This document shows, piece after piece, positions 40,356 to 49,708 of a stretch of 64,000 nt of DNA. Where the stretch lies: contig CALCYA010000074.1 of assembly GCA_937906165.1 (NCBI GenBank), positions 19,254-83,253 on the forward strand. The letters run 5' to 3'. Below the pieces are notes generated by a model. That model saw only the letters and a program-made list of their open reading frames with translations. It was not told the origin of the DNA and made no database searches. Position 1 is the stretch's first letter; every line of letters begins with the position of its first letter. The position numbers were made by a program, and so were the translations under genes. Source of the DNA: an uncultured Bacteroidales bacterium (GTDB lineage Bacteria; Bacteroidota; Bacteroidia; Bacteroidales; Bacteroidaceae).

Positions 40356-42005
40356 TTACCAACCAACCTGGACTCCGTCTTCGTAGAAGTGGCGTCCGAA
40401 GCTCCAGCCATATACACTATAGTAGCGTGCAAGCTCCTTGGCGCGTCCGATGAACTCCTCAACGTCTTTTGTGGCAGGGTCAGGGTTGCTCCAGCCAATC
40501 TCGGCAATGGCACCCAAACGTGGCAGTGTCTTGTACTGCAACTGCATTGGAGTGGTCACGTACTCGGTCCACATGTTGCCCTGTACACCCATGATGTATT
40601 TCTGCTCATCTTTTGCCAGCTGGTCATACGGGTTGAATGAGTAGCTCTTGCGCAATGGAACGTAGCTGCCGTTGCTGTCGAGTTCGTCCTTGCGGTCTGT
40701 TGTCTGACGGTAGTCGAGGTAGCAGTAGCCGCTCGGAGTCATGATCGCATTGTTGCCCTTCTTTGCGGCAGCGATGCCGCCCTCGGTTCCGCGCCAAGAC
40801 ATGATTGTTGCGCCCTGGCTCACACCGCCCTCAAGAATCTCGTCCCAGCCTATCATCTTGCGGCCGTGGTCGTTGAGGAACTTCTCAATGCGGCTGTTCA
40901 CGTATGACTGCAGTTCGGCCTCATTCTTGAGGTTGTTCTCCTTGATGCGCTTCTGGCAGTCGGGGCACTCCTTCCACATATCGCGTGGAGCCTCGTCGCC
41001 GCCGATGTGGATATACTCGCCGGGGAACAGGTCCATTACCTCTTCGAGCACATTCTCCCAGAATTCGAATGTGCTTTCCTTGCCGGCACAAGCAATCTGC
41101 TTCGATACTCCCCAGTAGGCCCAGGTCTTGTAGTTGCCTTTTTCGCCCTCGCAGCCCAACCATGGGTATGCGCTCAATGCGCCGAGCGAATGGCCCGGAA
41201 TCTCAATTTCGGGAACGATGGTGACGAAATGCTCCTGTGCATACTTTACAACCTCTTTTATATCCTTCTGTGTGTAGTAACCGCCATAAGGTATGCCGTC
41301 AAGGCCTTCGTTGTGGCCTGTGGTGGTCTGCTCGCGCAGGCTGCCCAACTTCGTGAGGAGAGGGTATTTCTTTATCTCGATGCGCCAGCCCTGGTCCTCG
41401 GTGAGGTGCCAGTGGAAGCGGTTCATCTTGTGCAGTGCAAGTATGTCGATCATCTCCTTTATGGTCTCAACGTCCCAGAAGTGGCGTGAGCAGTCGAGCA
41501 TGAAGCCGCGGTAACCGAAGTGCGGGGCATCGTTGATGGTGAGCAGTGGCAATGCAAGGCTCTTGAGGTCAATAGGAGTCTCGTATGCCTGTACCGGAAC
41601 AATCTGCTTTATTGTCTGTATGGCATAGAATACACCGGCTGCGCTCTTTGCCTTGATGATGATGTTCTCGGGAGTAATCTCAAGATGGTAGCCTTCCTCC
41701 TTGATTGAATTCTCTTTTCTGATGATGATGTTGTTGGCACCTTCAATCTTTGTGCCTTTCTTGAAGGCCTTTCCGAACAGTTCCACTCCCAGCTTGTTGA
41801 GCTCGTTGAGGGCATACTTCATGCTCTTGTCCTCGAGCTTGCACACAACTTTTGTGGTGGGACTGAGGATAAATTTGCTGTTGCTGTTGCCCATTTCAAT
41901 TTTGGTGGGCTTGGGCAGGATGTTCTTTGCATTGTGTATCTGTGCGGTGGACAATGACACCGTTGCAACCAATGCAATAACCAGTGATAGGATTCTTTTT
42001 GACAT
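40356..42005 (-). CDS. GH20 beta-N-acetylhexosaminidase
   Basis: A 549-residue exported enzyme (signal peptide ends LSTAQ). The N-terminal GH20b domain (about 25-150) precedes the catalytic barrel with HWHLTEDQGWRIE, GHSLGALSAYPWLGC and the catalytic pair Asp337-Glu338 in HIGGDEAP. A C-terminal aromatic segment ends at GVQVGW. No surface sorting tail is present, unlike the 1279-residue GH20, so it is probably periplasmic. It would trim GlcNAc/GalNAc from oligosaccharides brought in after surface cutting. Minus-strand neighbour of the sialidase; each has its own terminator. Confidence 0.93.
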   Translation of the reverse strand: MSKRILSLVIALVATVSLSTAQIHNAKNILPKPTKIEMGNSNSKFILSPTTKVVCKLEDKSMKYALNELNKLGVELFGKAFKKGTKIEGANNIIIRKENSIKEEGYHLEITPENIIIKAKSAAGVFYAIQTIKQIVPVQAYETPIDLKSLALPLLTINDAPHFGYRGFMLDCSRHFWDVETIKEMIDILALHKMNRFHWHLTEDQGWRIEIKKYPLLTKLGSLREQTTTGHNEGLDGIPYGGYYTQKDIKEVVKYAQEHFVTIVPEIEIPGHSLGALSAYPWLGCEGEKGNYKTWAYWGVSKQIACAGKESTFEFWENVLEEVMDLFPGEYIHIGGDEAPRDMWKECPDCQKRIKENNLKNEAELQSYVNSRIEKFLNDHGRKMIGWDEILEGGVSQGATIMSWRGTEGGIAAAKKGNNAIMTPSGYCYLDYRQTTDRKDELDSNGSYVPLRKSYSFNPYDQLAKDEQKYIMGVQGNMWTEYVTTPMQLQYKTLPRLGAIAEIGWSNPDPATKDVEEFIGRAKELARYYSVYGWSFGRHFYEDGVQVGW

Positions 42006-42141
42006 AATTATATATTTTAGTTCTTATTTTGATTTTATTGCCAATATGCGAAGATACGCAATACTTCTCTAATTGAGAATAAGAAAATAAAAAAAATGTA
42101 ATTTTCTCAAATTATATGTAGGGTAAATTATTTTTTTTGTT

Positions 42142-42149
42142 TACATTCG
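42142..42149 (+). promoter_or_regulatory. -7 element of ROK kinase gene
   Basis: TACATTCG in an AT-rich region, 29 bp before the ATG. No clear -33 partner at the usual distance. Confidence 0.35.
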
Positions 42150-42177
42150 CGAAATAGAAAATATAACTAACCAAAAT

Positions 42178-43143
42178 ATGACTATGAGCGAAAAGTATGT
42201 AATTGGAATTGACCTGGGCGGTACTAATACCGTTATCGGTCTGGTAGATGTAAAAGGCCACATTCTGGCAAAGGATGATTCAATCAAGACTCAGGCGCAC
42301 CCCGACATCGAGGAGTACACCGATTCTATTGCGGCGGTAATAAAGAGACTTGCCGAGGAAAACGGTTGCGAGGGTAAACTCGAGGGCGTTGGTGTAGGTG
42401 CTCCTATGGCAAACTACTACACAGGCGAGATTGTGAACGCAGCAAACCTCCCTTGGAAGGGTATCGTTCCCCTGGGTTGGCTGATTGAGAAGAAGACAGG
42501 TCTTCCTACAAAGGTTACCAATGATGCCAACGCTGCTGCTATCGGTGAGATGAAGTACGGTGTAGCTCAGGGTATGAAGGATTTCGTATACATCACTTTG
42601 GGCACAGGCGTAGGTAGCGGTATCGTTGCCAACGGTCAGCTCATCTATGGCCACGACGGCTTTGCCGGCGAGCTCGGTCACGTGACAGCTCCGGTTCTTG
42701 AGGGCCGTTCTTGCGGTTGCGGACGCACCGACTGCCTCGAGACCTATGCTTCGGCTACAGGTATCGTACGCACAGCCAAGAAATGGCTTGTCGAGAGAAA
42801 CGACCCAAGTTCACTCCGTGACATCTGTATGAACAACCTCACATCAAAGATGCTTTTTGATGCTGCCATTGCAGGAGACAAGTTCGCAAAAGAGATTTTC
42901 GACTTCACAGGTAAGGTCCTTGGTGATGCTTTCTGTAACTTCATTGCATTCTCTGCTCCTGAGGCAATAATCCTCTTCGGCGGTCTTGCAAACGCTGGCG
43001 ATCTGTTGCTCGAACCTATCCGCAAGCAGATGAACGAGAATGTAGTGTTCTTGTGGAAAGACAAGGTTAAGGTGTTGAAATCTTCTCTCCCAGGTGCTGA
43101 CGCAGCGGTTCTCGGTGCTTCGGCTCTCGGTTGGAAAGACTAA
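42178..43143 (+). CDS. ROK family glucokinase
   Basis: A 321-residue cytosolic sugar kinase with ATP-binding IDLGGTNTVIGLVD (residues 10-23), catalytic Asp in TNDANAAAIGE, VYITLGTGVGSGIVANG, GELGHV and the ROK zinc-type motif CGCGRTDCLETYAS. It phosphorylates glucose or an amino-sugar such as GlcNAc or ManNAc; the neighbouring hexosaminidase, sialidase and NagB suggest an amino-sugar, but this is inference. Translation may begin at Met3 (42184). It has its own terminator. Confidence 0.88.
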   Translation: MTMSEKYVIGIDLGGTNTVIGLVDVKGHILAKDDSIKTQAHPDIEEYTDSIAAVIKRLAEENGCEGKLEGVGVGAPMANYYTGEIVNAANLPWKGIVPLGWLIEKKTGLPTKVTNDANAAAIGEMKYGVAQGMKDFVYITLGTGVGSGIVANGQLIYGHDGFAGELGHVTAPVLEGRSCGCGRTDCLETYASATGIVRTAKKWLVERNDPSSLRDICMNNLTSKMLFDAAIAGDKFAKEIFDFTGKVLGDAFCNFIAFSAPEAIILFGGLANAGDLLLEPIRKQMNENVVFLWKDKVKVLKSSLPGADAAVLGASALGWKD

Positions 43144-43168
43144 AATAGAGAATTCAAAATGACATATC

Positions 43169-43217
43169 AAAATGTCTCTGAGGCCTCTATTCAATGGATG
43201 CTTCAGGGACATTTTTT
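43169..43217 (+). terminator. Terminator of ROK kinase gene
   Basis: A hairpin AAATGTCTCTGA / TCAGGGACATTT with one G-T pair and a long loop, ending in six T. Confidence 0.6.
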
Positions 43218-43246
43218 CTAAATAAAAGATAAAAAGTTTTTGACTT

Positions 43247-44827
43247 ATGGAAAATATACTCGACAAGACTAAGAAACTGCTCGGTTTTTCTCTTACCGGT
43301 GTTGCTGCATTGCCTATGCTGGCGTCATGCGCGGGTGAGGAGGCCAAGCCCGAGGGTCCGATGAACATCCTGTTCATCATGTGCGACGACCATTCGTACC
43401 AGACAATCAGTGCGTACGACTCTACGTTCATACGCACTCCAAATATCGACCGTATTGCAGCTGATGGTGTACGTTTTACAAACAGCTTCGTGGCAAACTC
43501 TATCAGCGGCCCTTCACGTGCCTGCATGCTTACCGGTAAGCACAGCTTTGCCAACGGTTTCACCGACAACAGCTCTTCTTTCGACGGCAGTCAGCAGACA
43601 TTCCCGAAACTGTTGCAGCAGCAGGGTTATGAGACTGCGGTAATAGGTAAGTGGCACCTTACATCCGAACCTACTGGCTTTGACCATTGGGATATACTGA
43701 TAGGACAAGGAGATTATTATAACCCCACATTCATACGCAACGGAGAGAAGGTGAAACGCGATGGATATGCAACGAATGTCACAACGGACCTTGCACTTGA
43801 GTGGCTCACCAACGGACGCAATCAGGAGAAACCTTTCTGTCTGCTGTTGCACCACAAGGCTCCGCACCGTACATGGATGCCCGATACATGTGACTTCGAC
43901 CTCTTTGCCGACAGCAACTTCCCGTTGCCGGAGACTTTCTACGACAACTATGAGGGCCGTGAGGCTGCAAAGGGACAGCGTATGTCAATCACCAAGGATA
44001 TGGACCTTGTATATGACCTCAAGTTGGCCGATAAGGACAGCGCCATCCACAGCCGTCCCGACCTTGAGGCGGCTGGCCGTCGCATATACAACAATATGAA
44101 TACCGAGCAGAAACTGGCATGGGATGCACACTACGACGTGGTGATAGAGAAGTTCAAGAAGGCAGGTCTTGATGGCAAGGAACTCGATGCCTGGAAATAT
44201 CAGCAGTATATGCGTGACTACCTGCGTGTAATAACATCTGTTGACCGCAACGTGGGCCGCGTGCTCGATTATCTTGAGGAAAACGGTCTCATGGACAATA
44301 CTCTCATAGTTTACACTTCGGACCAGGGATTCTATATGGGTGAGCACGGCTGGTTCGACAAGCGCTGGATGTACGAGGAATCGTTCCGCACTCCACTGCT
44401 TGCACGCTTGCCAGGCAGCAAGGTAAAGGGTGACATCCCGCAGATGGTACAGAACATCGACTATGCTCCAACATTCCTGGAACTTGCAGGTGTTGATGTA
44501 CCGCAGGATATCCACGGTTGTTCTTTCCTCCCTCTTCTCAAGGGTGAGGAGTGGAAACCTAACCGTGACGGTGTATATTACCATTATTATGAGTACCCTG
44601 ATGAGCATGCTGTCAAGCGTCATCTTGGTGTACGCACAGAGACTCACAAACTCATACATTTCTATGAGGACAACGTGTGGGAACTCTACGACCTGCGTGC
44701 CGATAAGAATGAACTGAACAACATCTACGGACAGCCGGGTACTGAAGAGGTGACAGCGCAACTGAAAGAGAAACTCGTTGTTCTGCAGAAGCAGTATGGC
44801 GAGGAGCAGTTCATCGCAGTAGAGTAA
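43247..44827 (+). CDS. Ser-type sulfatase lipoprotein, GlcNAc-sulfatase-like
   Basis: A 526-residue sulfatase anchored as a lipoprotein (lipobox LASC, Cys28). Metal residues Asp47-Asp48 (IMCDDHSYQ) and the activation motif SGPSRACMLTGKHS, Ser87 being converted to formylglycine. IGKWHLTSEPTGFDHW and YTSDQGFYMGEHGWFDKRWMYEE are conserved active-site segments, similar to S1_11 GlcNAc-6-O-sulfatases of Bacteroides. It is 15 bp upstream of its maturase gene and would remove sulfate from mucin or heparan GlcNAc. The sugar is inferred from resemblance. Confidence 0.88.
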   Translation: MENILDKTKKLLGFSLTGVAALPMLASCAGEEAKPEGPMNILFIMCDDHSYQTISAYDSTFIRTPNIDRIAADGVRFTNSFVANSISGPSRACMLTGKHSFANGFTDNSSSFDGSQQTFPKLLQQQGYETAVIGKWHLTSEPTGFDHWDILIGQGDYYNPTFIRNGEKVKRDGYATNVTTDLALEWLTNGRNQEKPFCLLLHHKAPHRTWMPDTCDFDLFADSNFPLPETFYDNYEGREAAKGQRMSITKDMDLVYDLKLADKDSAIHSRPDLEAAGRRIYNNMNTEQKLAWDAHYDVVIEKFKKAGLDGKELDAWKYQQYMRDYLRVITSVDRNVGRVLDYLEENGLMDNTLIVYTSDQGFYMGEHGWFDKRWMYEESFRTPLLARLPGSKVKGDIPQMVQNIDYAPTFLELAGVDVPQDIHGCSFLPLLKGEEWKPNRDGVYYHYYEYPDEHAVKRHLGVRTETHKLIHFYEDNVWELYDLRADKNELNNIYGQPGTEEVTAQLKEKLVVLQKQYGEEQFIAVE

Positions 44828-44842
44828 TGATGATATCCGACA

Positions 44843-46087
44843 ATGAAAAGTAACAAAAGGAACAGTCTGCATCTTGGTGACGTTGCAAAAATGGGGCGTG
44901 CCCCAGCTTTTGGAACAATGGTCAAGCCCATCGGCTCGGCCTGCAACCTCGATTGCCACTATTGTTACTATCGCGACAAGAGCGAAATCTATGGCAATAC
45001 AATGCCACGCATGAGCGAGGAGTTGCTTGAAACCTATATCAGACAGTACATCCAGGGTGCTTCGCAGCAGACCATCAGTTTCTGCTGGCATGGCGGCGAG
45101 CCCCTGATGGCAGGTCTGCCATTCTTCCGTAAGGCCATGGAACTGCAACGCAAGTATGCGGGCGGCAAGGTTATCGAGAATACTCTGCAGACAAACGGAA
45201 TCCTCGTCAACGAGGAGTGGTGCAGTTTCTTCAAGGATAATAATTTCCTTGTCGGCCTCTCGCTCGATGGCCCCGAGGATATCCATGATGCCTTCCGCCA
45301 CGACTGTGGAGGTGCACCCACCTTTGCCCGGGTGATGAAGACGCTTGAACTGATGAACCGCACCGGCGTAGACTTCAATATCCTCTCGACGGTTAATGCC
45401 CGTAGCGAGGGACGTGGTGCCGAGGTGTACAAGTTCCTGCGCTCGCTCAACCGCTATATGCAGTTCCTACCTGTGGTGGAGTATGTGCGCCAGCGTCCGG
45501 GCAAGCGTCCGCTGATTGTGTCACCCGACGAAGAGGATGCCGTTGAGGCTCCATGGTCGGTATCGGCTAAGGGATACGGACAGTTCATGTGTGACGTCTT
45601 CGACGAGTGGGTGAAGTACGACGTGGGCAACTGGTTCGTGCAGCTCTTTGATGTAACTCTTGCTAACTGGTGCGGTGTTCAGCCGCCTTTGTGTGCCTTC
45701 GGCGAGATTTGTGGCGACGGAATGGTGGTGGAGCATAACGGTGACGTCTACTCATGCGACCATTTTGTCTATCCCGAGTATCGTCTGGGCAATATTATGC
45801 AAGGTGAGCTTGCTGACATGTACCGCAGTGACGAGCAGCAGAGCTTCGGCCGCGACAAGCGCGACGCCTTGCCGTTGGAGTGCAAGCGCTGCAACTACTA
45901 CTTCCTGTGCCATGGCGAGTGCCCCAAGCACCGCTTCGGTTATGCGAAGAACGGTGAGCCGTATATGAATGTGCTGTGTGAGGGCTACAAGATGTTTTTT
46001 CGTCACACCGACCCGTATATGCGCTATATGAAAACCCTCATCGAGAAAGGTGAGCCCGCGTCTGGGGTTATGGACATGAAAAAATAA
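44843..46087 (+). CDS. Anaerobic sulfatase-maturating enzyme (radical SAM)
   Basis: A 414-residue radical SAM enzyme: cluster Cys34, Cys38, Cys41 in SACNLDCHYCYY, GGEPLM, LQTNGIL, LSLDGPEDIHDAFR, and a SPASM region with CGVQPPLCAFGEICGD, SCDHFVYPEYRLGN and CKRCNYYFLCHGECPKHRF, enough cysteines for two auxiliary clusters. It oxidises the motif Ser or Cys of sulfatases to formylglycine in the cytosol before export. Both sulfatases in the window are Ser-type, the class it serves. It is coupled to the upstream sulfatase gene. Confidence 0.93.
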   Translation: MKSNKRNSLHLGDVAKMGRAPAFGTMVKPIGSACNLDCHYCYYRDKSEIYGNTMPRMSEELLETYIRQYIQGASQQTISFCWHGGEPLMAGLPFFRKAMELQRKYAGGKVIENTLQTNGILVNEEWCSFFKDNNFLVGLSLDGPEDIHDAFRHDCGGAPTFARVMKTLELMNRTGVDFNILSTVNARSEGRGAEVYKFLRSLNRYMQFLPVVEYVRQRPGKRPLIVSPDEEDAVEAPWSVSAKGYGQFMCDVFDEWVKYDVGNWFVQLFDVTLANWCGVQPPLCAFGEICGDGMVVEHNGDVYSCDHFVYPEYRLGNIMQGELADMYRSDEQQSFGRDKRDALPLECKRCNYYFLCHGECPKHRFGYAKNGEPYMNVLCEGYKMFFRHTDPYMRYMKTLIEKGEPASGVMDMKK

Positions 46088-46216
46088 GAATGCCTGTCTG
46101 CCGAAACTCCTCCACTCGTCGAGGGGAGGTGCCGCAGGCAGATTGGAATAAAATACAAAAGGAAATATTATATAAAGTAAAATTACTAAATAACTAACAA
46201 TTAAAAACCTAAGATT

Positions 46217-48139
46217 ATGAATCCTAATTTTGTACTTCCTAAAATCGGTGAAATGCCGATATTGGCTTCAATAGAGAGTATATGCAAATTCGAGAAGGTT
46301 CCTACAAGAATATGTTCTCAGGAGAGTGAAGGTGTGCTTCGTGCTGCCGACATAGTAGTCAGCGCCATTAAAGAGCACAAAGGCGACAAGCCATTTGTGT
46401 TGGGTCTTTCAACCGGTCGCACGCCGCTCGGTCTCTATAACGAACTTGTGAAACGCTACAACGCGGGTGAGGTGAGTTTTGCCAATGTCGAGGTGTACAG
46501 TCTTGACGAGTTCTATCCAATGGCACCGGATTCTTCCCAGAGCCGCAACCACCGCGTGAACGAGGATTTCCTCAAGTTCATTGATATTGACCCTGCAAAC
46601 GTGCACTTCCCCGATGGAACTGTTCCTGCTGACAAACTCAATGAATACTGCAACCTGTATGAGCAGAAGGTTAACGGCAATGTAGACCTTATGATAATGG
46701 GTGTGGGTGAGCTCGGTCAGATAGGCTTCAACGAGCCGGGTAGCTACGCTCACTCTACAACACGCGTGGTGCAGCTCAGCTACAACACACGCAAGAATCA
46801 GGACAAATTCTTCTCTAACCCTAATGAGGTGCCTAAGATGGCAATAACAATGGGTCTTGAGACAATAATGAGTGCAAAGAAGATTGTGCTGATGATGTGG
46901 GGCGAGGAGAAAGCAAGCATTGCACGCGACCTCATCGAGGGTGGTGTGAATGAGGAGTATCCTGCTACATTCCTTCAGGACCACGACGATATCCAGGTTA
47001 TCATTGACGAGCCTGCTGCACAGGAACTCACACGTGTCAAGGAGCCATGGATCATTGCGCCTCCGCAGGAGTGGAGCGACAAACTCATCCGCAAGGCAGT
47101 TATCTGGCTTTGCCAGACAGTGGACAAGCCCATCCTGAAGCTCACACATCAGGATTATATCAAGAACTCATTGTCCGACCTGCTTGACCGCGTCGGTTCG
47201 TACGACCAGATAAATATCCGTGTCTTCAACGAGATACAGCACATCATATCAGGTTGGCCCGGTGGCAAGCCCAATGCCGATGACTCTACACGTCCCGTGC
47301 CTTCTACGCCGTTCCCCAAGCGCGTAATAATCTTCTCACCGCATCCCGACGATGATGTGATCTCAATGGGTGGTACTTTCAACCGTCTCATAGAGCAGGG
47401 GCACGACGTTCACGTGGCTTACCAGACCTCGGGTAACGTGGCAGTATATGACGATGTGGTGTTGCAGAATATCGATACAGCCAAGGAGATGGGCTTCGGC
47501 GATGCATTTGACGAGATTCGCGAGATTATTGCCAACAAGAAGGTGGGTGAGCCTGAGCCACGCCGTCTGCTCGACCTCAAGGGCGCTATCCGCCGTGCCG
47601 AGGCACGTGCTGCCTGCCGCTCGATAGGCCTTAACGACCGCACTAATGCCCACTTCCTGAACCTGCCGTTCTATGAGACAGGCGGTATCAAGAAGGGCAA
47701 ACTCTCGGATGATGATATCGAGATTGTAAAGGCTCTGATGCGCAAGGTGAAGCCTCATCAGATTTATGCAGCCGGTGACCTCACCGACCCACACGGTACA
47801 CACCGTGTATGTATAGAGGCCGTGTTGCGTGCATTCGAGGAGGTTAAGGACGAGCCTTGGGCCAAGGAGTGCCACATCTGGCTCTACCGCGGTGCATGGC
47901 AGGAGTGGGACCTTGCTGTTGCCGATATGGCAGTGCCCCTCAGCCCCGAGGAGCTTATCCGCAAGCGTCACGCAATCTTCCGTCACCTCTCGCAGAAGGA
48001 TATCGTTCCGTTCCCTGGTGAGGATGCACGCGAGTTCTGGCAGCGCGCCGAGGAGCGCACACAAGGTACTGCGGCACTGTTCAACAAGATCGGTTTGCCC
48101 GAGTATCAGGCAATAGAGTTGTTTGCACGACTGCTGTAA
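46217..48139 (+). CDS. NagB-like glucosamine-6-phosphate deaminase fused to PIG-L domain
   Basis: A 640-residue fusion. Residues 40-300 match glucosamine-6-phosphate deaminase/6-phosphogluconolactonase folds: VLGLSTGRTPLGLYNEL, VYSLDEFYPM, GVGELGQIGFNEPGS (NagB has GIGxDGHIAFNEP). The second half (about 365-630) is a PIG-L/LmbE metal-dependent deacetylase: IFSPHPDDDVISMGG (metal motif PHPDD) and AGDLTDPHGTHR. Together they could deacetylate GlcNAc-6-P and deaminate it to fructose-6-P. The NagB active-site loop differs (ELGQI for DGHI), so deaminase activity is not certain. Such fusions are known in Bacteroides. Confidence 0.85.
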   Translation: MNPNFVLPKIGEMPILASIESICKFEKVPTRICSQESEGVLRAADIVVSAIKEHKGDKPFVLGLSTGRTPLGLYNELVKRYNAGEVSFANVEVYSLDEFYPMAPDSSQSRNHRVNEDFLKFIDIDPANVHFPDGTVPADKLNEYCNLYEQKVNGNVDLMIMGVGELGQIGFNEPGSYAHSTTRVVQLSYNTRKNQDKFFSNPNEVPKMAITMGLETIMSAKKIVLMMWGEEKASIARDLIEGGVNEEYPATFLQDHDDIQVIIDEPAAQELTRVKEPWIIAPPQEWSDKLIRKAVIWLCQTVDKPILKLTHQDYIKNSLSDLLDRVGSYDQINIRVFNEIQHIISGWPGGKPNADDSTRPVPSTPFPKRVIIFSPHPDDDVISMGGTFNRLIEQGHDVHVAYQTSGNVAVYDDVVLQNIDTAKEMGFGDAFDEIREIIANKKVGEPEPRRLLDLKGAIRRAEARAACRSIGLNDRTNAHFLNLPFYETGGIKKGKLSDDDIEIVKALMRKVKPHQIYAAGDLTDPHGTHRVCIEAVLRAFEEVKDEPWAKECHIWLYRGAWQEWDLAVADMAVPLSPEELIRKRHAIFRHLSQKDIVPFPGEDAREFWQRAEERTQGTAALFNKIGLPEYQAIELFARLL

Positions 48140-48160
48140 TATAGTTTAAGACTGTAATAA

Positions 48161-48190
48161 AAGCACCGCCCTTTGCGAGGGGCGGTGCTT
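48161..48190 (+). terminator. Terminator after NagB-like gene
   Basis: AAGCACCGCCC / GGGCGGTGCTT, 8-nt loop, followed by CTTTG. Confidence 0.8.
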
Positions 48191-48378
48191 CTTTGTCTTT
48201 GTGGTAGGGACTGTGCGACGATTAATCCAACTGGCTCCTCCTCTGTTCATAGAGGAGGTGGCACAAGCGAAGCGCAGTGACGGAGGAGTTTTCAAGAGGA
48301 GCGTCTAATATTGCAGGCTTGCCACCAAGGAATGTCATTCTGAGCGCATCGAACCAACGGTCGACGCTTGCGAGTTCA

Positions 48379-48618
48379 GAGATCCCTCGTCGCTGCGCTC
48401 GCTCGGGATGACAAGTACGCTGCCAAGGTTCAGTATGACAAAGCGATAGAACCTATCATGCAGGAACGAAGTGAAGCATCTCAGAAAACAGCGAAGAATT
48501 TTAAAAGTAATAATATAGATGTTGTCCAAAACGTATCATGTCATTCTGAACGAATGTGAAGAATCTCTTATTTCGCGATATTTTTGAGATCCCTCGTCGC
48601 TGCGCTCTGTCGGGATGA
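48379..48618. repeat. Two dispersed repeats of the CCCTCGTCGCTGCG family
   Basis: Sequences GAGATCCCTCGTCGCTGCG...CGGGATGACA at 48380-48412 and 48585-48619. An inverse copy lies at about 33870-33904 and a decayed version near 50088-50111. They look like REP/MITE-type dispersed repeats; no transposase is nearby. Confidence 0.65.
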
Positions 48619-48719
48619 CACCATCGCAGTAGATATTTGTATCAATGGACAACTCCTATATTATTGCCATTTCAAAACTTTGATGTTTGCTCTACTCTCG
48701 TTTTATATTTCACCTTGAC

Positions 48720-49356
48720 CGTCATTTTGTTGCCTCCGGCAATCGCAACCCGCACGGTGCAAACTTTGTCTGCACTTCGTGCGACTATTGCTCAAAATGA
48801 CGCTCGAGCCTTTTATCTTGACCGTCATTTTGTTGCCTCCGGCAATCGCAACCCGCACGGTGCAAACTTTGTCTGCACTTCGTGCGACTATTGCTCAAAA
48901 TGACGCTCGAGCCTTTTATCTTGACCGTCATTTTGTTGCCTCCGGCAATCGCGCCCGCACGGTGCAAACTTTGTCTGCACTTCGTGCGACTATTGCTCAA
49001 AACGACGCTCGAGCCTTTCACCTTGACCGTCATTTTGTTGCCTCCGGCAATCGCAACCCGCACGGTGCAAACTTTGTCTGCACTTCGTGCGACTATTGCT
49101 CAAAATGACGCTCTAGCCTTTCACATTGACCAAACATCAGTAGCTTCGCAATCGCCACCCACGCGGCACCACAAAAACTCCCTCCCCCTTCGGGTACTCC
49201 CTCTTTAAAAAGCGGGAGAGTAGTGCTACGCGTGACCTATGGCTCTGATGTTTGATCGAGCCTTTTACCTTGATCTGATTGCAGTTGCTTCGCAACCGCC
49301 ACCCACGCGGCATCACTTTCAGCGCTGCTACGCGTGACCTATGGCTCTGCAATCAG
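48720..49356. repeat. Array of six hairpin elements with 20-bp spacers
   Basis: Elements at 48720-48802, 48823-48905, 48926-49007, 49028-49110, 49131-49254 and 49275-49356. Each is bounded by 10-bp complementary arms. Spacers between them are exactly 20 bp and similar in sequence (GAGCCTTTTACCTTGA-like). Elements 1-4 have arms CGTCATTTTG/CAAAATGACG; element 5 has CAAACATCAG/CTGATGTTTG; element 6 has CTGATTGCAG/CTGCAATCAG. The cores are related (TTGC-TTCGCAA-CGCCACCC and ACGCGTGACCTATGGCT types). Element 5 contains an extra CTCCC...GGGAG insert. Confidence 0.85.
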
Positions 49357-49383
49357 CTCTAGCTGAATTAGCAAACGGAACCC

Positions 49384-49698
49384 TTAATCAAGGATTCCGT
49401 TGTATGCTAATTCACCTTCAACTACGAAGTAGAGTTCTTCGGGGTCGAAATCGCCTATGCCGTTCTTCTTTGCCTCTTTGGCTATGAACTTGGCTATCTC
49501 GTCAAGGTCTATATCTACCTCTTCGTTGTTGCTGTCGAGGATGCCGCTCTTGTCATAGTAGTCGTAGATGGTGTCGAGGAAGTAGTAGAACTCGTCATCA
49601 CTCCATTTCTCTTTCAACTCCTGCGGCAGGCGCTCACGGATGTATGCAATGGTCTTCTCGTCATCGAGGTCTTCCATTGCGAACTCGTCGTTGCTCAT
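49384..49698 (-). CDS. Conserved acidic protein of unknown function
   Basis: A 104-residue, very acidic, probably helical protein (DDEKTIAYIRERLPQELKEKWSDDEFYYFLDTIYDYYD, then DIDLDEIAKFIAKEAKKNGIGDFDPEELYFVVEGELAY). The type is familiar from Bacteroidales genomes, often beside thioredoxin; no function is known to me. It is 10 bp downstream of trxA on the same strand, so it is in one operon with it. Confidence 0.75.
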   Translation of the reverse strand: MSNDEFAMEDLDDEKTIAYIRERLPQELKEKWSDDEFYYFLDTIYDYYDKSGILDSNNEEVDIDLDEIAKFIAKEAKKNGIGDFDPEELYFVVEGELAYNGILD

Positions 49699-49708
49699 GG
49701 CCTGTCAA

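Larger units (their letters stand above)
48140..49383. other. 1.2-kb gene-free region of repeats
   Basis: No ORF here is believable; the longer frames translate repeats. It holds the nagB terminator, a TCCTCC/GGAGG repeat near 48237-48275, two dispersed GATCCCTCGTCGCTGCG repeats (48383-48412 and 48588-48618), and the hairpin array of 48720-49356. Confidence 0.8.

Noticed and set aside
43985..45301. A 438-codon minus-strand ORF antisense to sulfatase and maturase
   Set aside because: Shadow of two clear plus-strand enzymes; composition (Cys/Val/Leu-rich) is typical of reverse-strand artefacts.
48637..49208. Several overlapping ORFs with repeated VILLPPAIATRTVQ peptides
   Set aside because: They translate the 103-bp tandem hairpin repeats and have no independent support.
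48720..49356. CRISPR array
   Set aside because: The conserved unit is about 83 bp with internal pairing and the 20-bp spacers are nearly constant; no cas genes are present.
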